Positions 5,867 to 9,246 of a DNA stretch of 9,246 bases are shown piece after piece. This DNA comes from a bacterium. GTDB taxonomy: Bacteria > Sumerlaeota > Sumerlaeia > MVZB01. The stretch is taken from the NCBI GenBank assembly GCA_023480605.1, contig JAMCWS010000438.1:1-9246 (forward strand). Direction: 5' to 3'. The notes beneath the pieces were generated by a model. It was not told the origin of the DNA. It saw nothing but the letters and a program-made list of their open reading frames with translations, and did not search any database. Numbering within the stretch: position 1 is the first letter of the stretch; each line of letters opens with the position of its first letter. Made by a program: the position numbers and the translations under genes.

Positions 5867-6310
5867 TCAGGTGGTCTCGGACGCGGGTTGCATGGGAGGC
5901 GGAATCAGTTCCCTGACGGCCTCGACCATGACTTCGGGACTGAATGGCTTGGATATGAATTTTTTGACGCCCAGACGGCGGGTCCATTCATCGTCGCTGG
6001 CGTCCGAATCGCCCGTCACGCTGGTGATGACGATCACGGGGATGTGCGCCAGGGCGGGATTCTGCTGCAGCCGCGCCAGGACCTGGTAACCGTTGAGGCG
6101 CGGCATCTTGATGTCGAGAACGATGAGGGAGGGCAACAGCGCCTTGGCCCGATCGAGGCCGTTCTGACCGTCGAAAGCCACTTCGACGGCATACCCCCAG
6201 GGGAGGAGGGCCAGGCGCAGCAGGTCGCACAAATCCTGTTCATCGTCGACGATGAGAATCAGGGGGGCGCCGCCGCCGGCGGGAGGGCTGGTTTTACGCC
6301 GGAATAACAT
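5867..6310 (-). CDS. Stand-alone response regulator receiver
   Basis: A 147-residue CheY-like receiver with no output domain; such proteins act by phosphorylation-dependent protein contacts or as phosphorelay intermediates. Visible signature residues are the acidic pair D22/D23 (LILIVDDEQ), phospho-acceptor D66 (LIVLDIKMP), T96 (VIVITS) and K121 (FISKPF). The alpha4-beta5 stretch between T96 and K121 is a few residues longer than in CheY and very acidic (GDSDASDDEW). A short basic N-terminus and a Pro-rich tail flank the domain. The ATG at 6308-6310 lacks a clear Shine-Dalgarno sequence, and no better start exists. No histidine kinase is in the window, so its input is unknown. It diverges from the hlyD gene, possibly under shared control. 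Confidence 0.93.
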   Translation of the reverse strand: MLFRRKTSPPAGGGAPLILIVDDEQDLCDLLRLALLPWGYAVEVAFDGQNGLDRAKALLPSLIVLDIKMPRLNGYQVLARLQQNPALAHIPVIVITSVTGDSDASDDEWTRRLGVKKFISKPFSPEVMVEAVRELIPPPMQPASETT

Positions 6311-6347
6311 AATTGGTATGATTTCGTCCCGGGATAATGATAACCTG

Positions 6348-6358
6348 CCAACCGTTGG
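6348..6358. promoter_or_regulatory. Palindrome next to the divergent promoters (operator candidate)
   Basis: CCAAC-C-GTTGG is a perfect 11-bp palindrome immediately upstream of the candidate -35 of the hlyD promoter and within the transcribed leader of the response-regulator gene. AACC and GGTT extend it loosely on both sides. A repressor or activator could act there on both genes. Confidence 0.3.
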
Positions 6359-6387
6359 TTCGCACGAAATGGGAACGGCCTTATATT
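6359..6387 (+). promoter_or_regulatory. Candidate sigma-70 promoter for hlyD-like gene
   Basis: TTCGCA (6359-6364), a 17-bp spacer, and TATATT (6382-6387) fit a sigma-70 promoter. Transcription would start near 6394, giving a leader of about 105 nt before the ATG at 6499. The -10 lies in the only strongly AT-rich spot of the divergent region and overlaps the -10 of the opposing promoter. Confidence 0.4.
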
Positions 6388-6411
6388 ATGCCATAGACGC
6401 CGCAATTACAA
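6383..6411 (-). promoter_or_regulatory. Candidate sigma-70 promoter for the response-regulator gene
   Basis: Reading the minus strand: TTGTAA (6411 to 6406), a 17-bp spacer, and TAATAT (6388 to 6383). A 15-bp alternative -10 is CATAAT. Transcription would start near 6376, giving a leader of about 65 nt. The -10 bases are nearly the same as those used by the plus-strand promoter. Confidence 0.4.
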
Positions 6412-6498
6412 CCCGGAAACCGGTTCGCCGGCAGATCTCACCCCGGAAAGGGGAACGAAGGCCGGAGACGGCGCATAATACGACGGGCAGCCCTTGCC

Positions 6499-7617
6499 AT
6501 GCACAAACGTATTTTTGCTTTCATCCTGTTCATCCTGGTCCTGCTGGCGCTGCTCGTTTACAGCACCAATCGCGAGGTTCCGTTCAAAGTATCGGGTTAC
6601 ATCGAGGCCGACCAGATCGACGTGGGTTCGCGCGTCGGCGGACGCGTCGCGTTCGTCGGCGCCGTCGAGGGCCGCCGGGTCGGGCCGGGCCAGGTACTCG
6701 TCGAACTCGATCCTTTCGACCTGCCCGGCCGGCGGGCGCAGGCCGCCGCCCAGGCGCAGGCCCTGCTGGCCGCCTATGAGAAGATGAAGAACGGCTTCCG
6801 GTCCGAAGAGATCGCCCAGGCGCGCGCCGCGCGCGACGGCCTGGCCGCGCGCCTCAAGGAACTGATCGCCGGCCCGCGCCCGCAGGAGATCGCCCAGGCG
6901 CAGGCGCAACTCGCCCAGGCACAGTCGCAGCTCGTGCTGGCGCGGGCCGAGTATGGCCGCGCCGAAAAACTCTTTCAGACCAAGGTCATCTCGCACGACC
7001 AGATGGACCAGGCCACCAACGAGTTGGGCGTCGCCCAGGCCACCGTCAACGCCCGCCAGGAGGCCCTGGGCCTGCTGCTGGCCGGCACGCGCCAGGAAGA
7101 AATCGACCAGGCCCGCGCGGCCCTGGCCCAGGCCGAAGCCGCGCTCGAACTGGAGGAGCGTGGCAATCGCGCCGAGGATATCGAGCAAGCGCGGGCCGCC
7201 TGGAAGTCGGCCGAGGAGGCGGTGCGCGTCATCGACCGCCAACTGGCCGAACTCGTCGTCGTCGCGCCGACCACGAGCACCGTCGAAGCCGTCGACCTTC
7301 AACCGGGCGACATGATCGCCCCCAACGCGCCGATCCTGTCGCTGATCGAAACCGACCACCTTTGGGTGCGCGCCTACGTGCCCGAAAGCCACCTGGACAT
7401 GAAACTCGGTCAGCGCCTTTGGGTCACTACCGATAGTTTTCCGGGCGAGCGTTTCGCCGGGCACATTACGTTTGTCGCGCGCCAGGGCGAGTTTACCCCG
7501 CGCAACATCCAGACGCCCGAGGAGCGCTCCAAACAGGTCTTCCGGATCAAGGTGACGCTCGACGAGGGCCTGGACCGCCTGCGCCCCGGCATGGCCGCCG
7601 ACGTGCTGCTGGAGTGA
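6499..7617 (+). CDS. HlyD/YbhG-type periplasmic adaptor (membrane fusion) protein
   Basis: A 372-residue adaptor that links an inner-membrane transporter to an outer-membrane channel. In order: an uncleaved N-terminal anchor (6-21), a first beta/lipoyl half (about 30-72: VSGYIEADQIDVGSRVGGRV, GPGQVLVELDP), a long alpha-helical coiled-coil hairpin (about 76-250), the second lipoyl half (251-283: VVVAPTTSTVEAVDLQPGD), and a beta-barrel with NIQTPEERSKQVFRIKV and LRPGMAADVLL, typical of the YbhG branch of HlyD proteins. The hairpin contains four copies of an R-x-(E/Q)-(E/D)-I-x-Q-A motif at 101, 127, 198 and 224. The ATG at 6499 has only a weak ribosome-binding site and lies in a small GGCA/TGCC hairpin. 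YbhG-type adaptors are usually followed by an ABC ATPase and permeases; none follow here. The gene itself looks intact. Confidence 0.93.
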   Translation: MHKRIFAFILFILVLLALLVYSTNREVPFKVSGYIEADQIDVGSRVGGRVAFVGAVEGRRVGPGQVLVELDPFDLPGRRAQAAAQAQALLAAYEKMKNGFRSEEIAQARAARDGLAARLKELIAGPRPQEIAQAQAQLAQAQSQLVLARAEYGRAEKLFQTKVISHDQMDQATNELGVAQATVNARQEALGLLLAGTRQEEIDQARAALAQAEAALELEERGNRAEDIEQARAAWKSAEEAVRVIDRQLAELVVVAPTTSTVEAVDLQPGDMIAPNAPILSLIETDHLWVRAYVPESHLDMKLGQRLWVTTDSFPGERFAGHITFVARQGEFTPRNIQTPEERSKQVFRIKVTLDEGLDRLRPGMAADVLLE

Positions 7618-7655
7618 CGACGGAGGCTGGAGGCCGGAAGATGGAAAATATATAC

Positions 7656-7746
7656 CTAGCGCGGCGGGGCCGCATCCGAAATGCCGAAAATCCGTTTGGA
7701 GGTCGAGCTTTGGCTTGTTATCGGAAATCGCGTTGCACAAAGAACC
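7656..7746 (+). repeat. Interspersed repeat, copy A
   Basis: It aligns with copy B (8905-8997) in the same orientation. By hand count 31 of 38 bases match in the first block and 23 of 29 in the next (7694-7722), with a single-base gap between. The similarity fades through an AAGAACC-type stretch. The shared core includes AAATGCCG, GTTTGGAG and AGCTT. There is no long reading frame common to both copies, so it is noncoding. It begins about 38 bp after the hlyD stop. Confidence 0.75.
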
Positions 7747-7863
7747 TCGAAGGATATTCGACGCGCCACGAAGGGGATAACGGGCGCATCGGATTTGTTA
7801 TTCTGAAATATCCATTCTCTTCTGCCGTCTCTTCAGAACTGCGGCGCGGATGGTCTTGCATCC

Positions 7864-7921
7864 CCCCGGACGCCCGTCCGGGGTTTCAGACGTCCCTCAT
7901 GACACGCAGTCCCGTGGGGAC
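7864..7921. repeat. Tandem GC-rich hairpins, REP-like palindromic element
   Basis: A perfect 8-bp hairpin CCCCGGAC-GCCC-GTCCGGGG (7864-7883) is followed 25 bp later by GTCCC-GTG-GGGAC (7909-7921), with CGTCCC in between. A pair of compact GC palindromes outside genes is the hallmark of REP/BIME-type elements, and this combination looks familiar to me from interspersed repeats in other bacteria; I could not search. The first hairpin could also terminate hlyD transcription, but only TTT follows it. Confidence 0.5.
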
Positions 7922-7965
7922 AACAGATGATCTCGATGGCGCCCTGTTTCTGATGAACGAACATG

Positions 7966-7993
7966 ATAGGCGCCCAAATATAACGGGCGCTAT
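7966..7993. repeat. Hairpin with 9-bp stem and AT-rich loop
   Basis: ATAGGCGCCC and GGGCGCTAT pair over 9 bp with one bulged G around the loop AAATATAAC. GGCGCCC also occurs directly at 7938-7944. It adjoins the tandem hairpins and probably belongs to the same palindromic element. It lies between the convergent hlyD and SDR genes and might help end transcription from either side. Confidence 0.45.
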
Positions 7994-8064
7994 TGAGTTC
8001 ACTTGGCTTCCGCACGAATTTTACGCGGAAAACAAGCATTCGATGGATTGTAGAACCGATTGGT

Positions 8065-8799
8065 TCAGCCAAAATAGCGGCCGCCGTTGACATTGATGGT
8101 CTGCCCGGTGATATAGCCGTTCCGTGCCAGCATGACGGCCACATCGGCGATCTCGTCGACGGTGCCGAAGCGCCCGACCGGCAGCATTTCCGGCCGCATC
8201 TCCGGCAGGCCGGCCATCATGTCGGTGTCGACCGGCCCGGGCGCGATGGTGTTGACGGTGATTCCCTCGCCGGCCAGGTGGGCCGCGTAGTAATGAGTCA
8301 GCCCGATGATGCCCCCCTTCGAGGCGGCGTAATGCGGGCCGATTAATCCGCCTATCTGCGCGGCAACCGAGGAAAGGCTGACGATGCGTCCCCACCGCGC
8401 CTTGCGCATGTCGGGCAGCGCCGCCTGGATGAGGAGATAAGCCGCCTTGAGATTGATGGCCAGGGTATCGTCCCAATCCTCTTCGGTGATCGTGTCCATC
8501 GTGCGGACGGTGCCGATGCCGGCGTTGTTCACCAGGATCGCGACCGGACCGAGCTCGCGCCGGACCCGATCCATCAGGCGGGCCGCCTCGGCCGCCCGGG
8601 ATACGTCGGCCCGCACCGCCATGGCCCTTCGGCCCAACCGCCGGATTTCGTCGCACGCTTCCCGGGCGCCGTTTTCATTCGCCCGGTAATTCACCGCCAC
8701 GTCGGCTCCCGCCCACGCGAGCGCGAGGGCGATGGCCCGGCCGATCCCTCGGCTCCCGCCGCTGACAAGTGCAATCTTATCCGTAAGTGGGTTTTCCAT
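8065..8799 (-). CDS. Short-chain dehydrogenase/reductase, FabG-like
   Basis: A 244-residue classical SDR, the usual length for FabG-type NAD(P)H-dependent oxidoreductases. The cofactor motif is GGSRGIG (14-20). NNAG is at 91-94. The catalytic residues by spacing are N116, S144, Y157 and K161 (Y-A-A-S-K). APGPVDTDM (186-194) and the C-terminal GQTINVNGG are typical. The ATG at 8797-8799 has GGAAGG 5 nt upstream. The frame is open for 28 more codons upstream, but those lack a start signal and cover two dyads in the leader. FabG reduces 3-oxoacyl-ACP, but no fatty-acid genes adjoin, and many SDRs of this shape act on sugars, alcohols or other ketones, so the substrate is unknown. The gene stands alone between two direct repeat copies. 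A GAACC/GGTTC stem (8053-8066) overlaps the stop. Confidence 0.93.
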   Translation of the reverse strand: MENPLTDKIALVSGGSRGIGRAIALALAWAGADVAVNYRANENGAREACDEIRRLGRRAMAVRADVSRAAEAARLMDRVRRELGPVAILVNNAGIGTVRTMDTITEEDWDDTLAINLKAAYLLIQAALPDMRKARWGRIVSLSSVAAQIGGLIGPHYAASKGGIIGLTHYYAAHLAGEGITVNTIAPGPVDTDMMAGLPEMRPEMLPVGRFGTVDEIADVAVMLARNGYITGQTINVNGGRYFG

Positions 8800-8834
8800 G
8801 GTTCCCTTCCGTTTCCGTTGATCGCTGTCCGACC

Positions 8835-8861
8835 CGCGGGGCCCGCGATCGTTCACCGATC
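8835..8861. promoter_or_regulatory. Two adjacent dyads in the SDR gene leader
   Basis: CGCGGG-G-CCCGCG (8835-8847) and GATCG-TTCAC-CGATC (8847-8861) are perfect palindromic arrangements sharing one base. They lie 36-62 bp upstream of the SDR start codon and downstream of the candidate promoter. They may be operator sites or form hairpins in the leader RNA. Confidence 0.35.
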
Positions 8862-8901
8862 CGATGAGGCCGGCCGCCGTCACCGGGTAAGAACGCAGAC
8901 A

Positions 8902-8930
8902 ATCTTAGCACGACGGAGCCGCAACCCAAA
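8902..8930 (-). promoter_or_regulatory. Candidate extended -10 promoter for the SDR gene
   Basis: On the minus strand TGCTAAGAT (8910 to 8902) is an extended -10 (TGn plus TAAGAT). The -35 at 17 bp is weak (TTTGGG, 8930 to 8925). It straddles the edge of repeat copy B, so the repeat would supply part of the promoter. It predicts a leader of about 95 nt. Confidence 0.35.
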
Positions 8931-8997
8931 TGCCGTAAATCCTGTTTGGAGTTCAAGCTTCAGCTCGGTATCAAAAAACATCGTTACGCAAGGAACC
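8905..8997 (+). repeat. Interspersed repeat, copy B
   Basis: Direct-orientation partner of copy A (7656-7746), about 80% identical over the 67-base core. After the core comes a degenerate tandem stretch of 10-11 bp units of the type GCAAGGAACC (about 8988-9027: GCAAGGAACC, GTAAAGAACAC, GCGAAGGACC, GCCAAGCAG). It lies just upstream of the SDR gene, so the two copies bracket that gene. Confidence 0.75.
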
Positions 8998-9106
8998 GTA
9001 AAGAACACGCGAAGGACCGCCAAGCAGAAAGCCGGCAATGCTGAATCCACTCGAGTTCACTAAAAAATCTTTGCGTCGGAGCAAGTAACTGAAGGTTAAT
9101 AATACA

Positions 9107-9211
9107 GTGAATCAACAGGCATCCGAGTGGATCGGTCAGCAAATTACGAAGGCGCTGGCCAGCGGGGCCACCGAAGCGGTAAAATTGTTTAGCAATGAAC
9201 AGCACGAATAA
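9107..9211 (+). CDS. Possible 34-residue peptide
   Basis: A GTG at 9107, with GAAGG 11 nt upstream, opens a frame of 34 codons ending TAA at 9209-9211. The peptide contains EWIGQQITKALASGATEAVKLF, which would form an amphipathic helix. The composition and codons look more gene-like than the flanking repeat DNA. It overlaps by 17 nt an ATG in another frame at 9195, an arrangement consistent with translational coupling. Its small size and GTG start make it uncertain; no family is recognised. Confidence 0.3.
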   Translation: MNQQASEWIGQQITKALASGATEAVKLFSNEQHE

Positions 9212-9246
9212 AGTGGAAGAAGTCGAGGGCGGTTGGGCCGAAGGGC
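9195..9246 (+). CDS. Possible start of a gene running off the right edge
   Basis: ATG at 9195 opens a frame to the end of the window (MNSTNKVEEVEGGWAEG). There is no clear ribosome-binding site, but it overlaps the end of the 34-codon frame and could be translated by coupling. An in-frame stop at 9180-9182 rules out a longer upstream start. Seventeen residues are too few to assign anything. Confidence 0.3.
   Translation, partial: MNSTNKVEEVEGGWAEG

Larger units (their letters stand above)
7641..8090 (+). pseudogene. Possible remnant of the gene after hlyD, interrupted by a repeat
   Basis: A GGAGG (7629-7633) lies 7 nt before an ATG at 7641, 23 bp after the hlyD stop, just where the next operon gene should begin. 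After about five codons (MENIY) the sequence turns into an interspersed repeat (from 7656), then palindromes. The frame stays open to 8090, but its product is unlike any transporter subunit, lacks the codon pattern of neighbouring genes and runs into the convergent SDR gene. I read it as a start site left behind, although a chance GGAGG and ATG cannot be excluded. Confidence 0.25.

Noticed and set aside
5660..6307. 215-codon plus-strand frame across two gene ends
   Set aside because: It overlaps the end of the membrane protein gene out of frame and runs antisense to the receiver gene, whose signature residues are intact.
6406..7740. 444-codon minus-strand frame opposite the hlyD-like gene
   Set aside because: The plus strand clearly encodes an HlyD/YbhG protein; the antisense product is low-complexity and unrecognisable.
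8984..9205. 73-codon minus-strand frame near the right edge
   Set aside because: It covers the degenerate tandem units of repeat copy B, has no ribosome-binding site and no domain.
1..9246. CRISPR array, tRNA, rRNA, transposase or phage genes
   Set aside because: No regularly spaced repeats, tRNA T-loop signature, conserved rRNA segment or transposase/integrase motif was seen on either strand.

Overview
The window is a GC-rich (roughly 60% by eye) stretch of a Gram-negative chromosome. The evidence is a type IV pilus-like inner-membrane module, an HlyD/YbhG-type periplasmic adaptor and a secreted protein. No gene here fixes the phylum. The PilM-PilN fusion and the repeat-filled intergenic DNA would suit a deep-branching lineage such as Sumerlaeota, Hydrogenedentota, Lentisphaerota or Planctomycetota, but that is inference.

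Left part (1-2794, all minus strand): a three-gene pilus/secretion-type cluster. In transcription order it holds a PilM-PilN fusion (962-2794), a small single-pass membrane protein with a TPR-like end (365-904), and the first 45 codons of a signal-peptide protein that leaves the window (1-135). The fusion keeps the short PilN motif that normally docks onto PilM, so one polypeptide carries both partners.

Middle (2795-4859): about 1.2 kb with no convincing gene but many dyads and hairpins, then a short sigma-70 family factor without region 1.1 (4029-4859, minus). Several of its promoter-contacting residues differ from housekeeping sigma.

Next (5115-6310): a single-pass membrane protein with an NTF2-like C-terminal half (plus) faces a stand-alone response-regulator receiver (minus). 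The receiver gene diverges from hlyD (6499-7617, plus) across a 188-bp region in which two candidate promoters share the same -10 DNA.

Right part (7618-9246): no transporter ATPase follows hlyD. A well-placed ribosome-binding site and ATG lie 23 bp after its stop, and an interspersed repeat begins about five codons later. The repeat recurs in direct orientation beyond an SDR (FabG-like) gene (8065-8799, minus), so the SDR gene sits between two copies about 80% identical in their core. REP-like palindromes fill the rest of the hlyD-SDR gap. At the right edge, two short overlapping reading frames may start a new plus-strand unit.

I see no CRISPR array, tRNA, rRNA, transposase or prophage gene, and no clear defence or biosynthetic system. 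The most original elements are the reduced pilus module, the interrupted hlyD unit with its repeat pair, and the divergent sigma factor.
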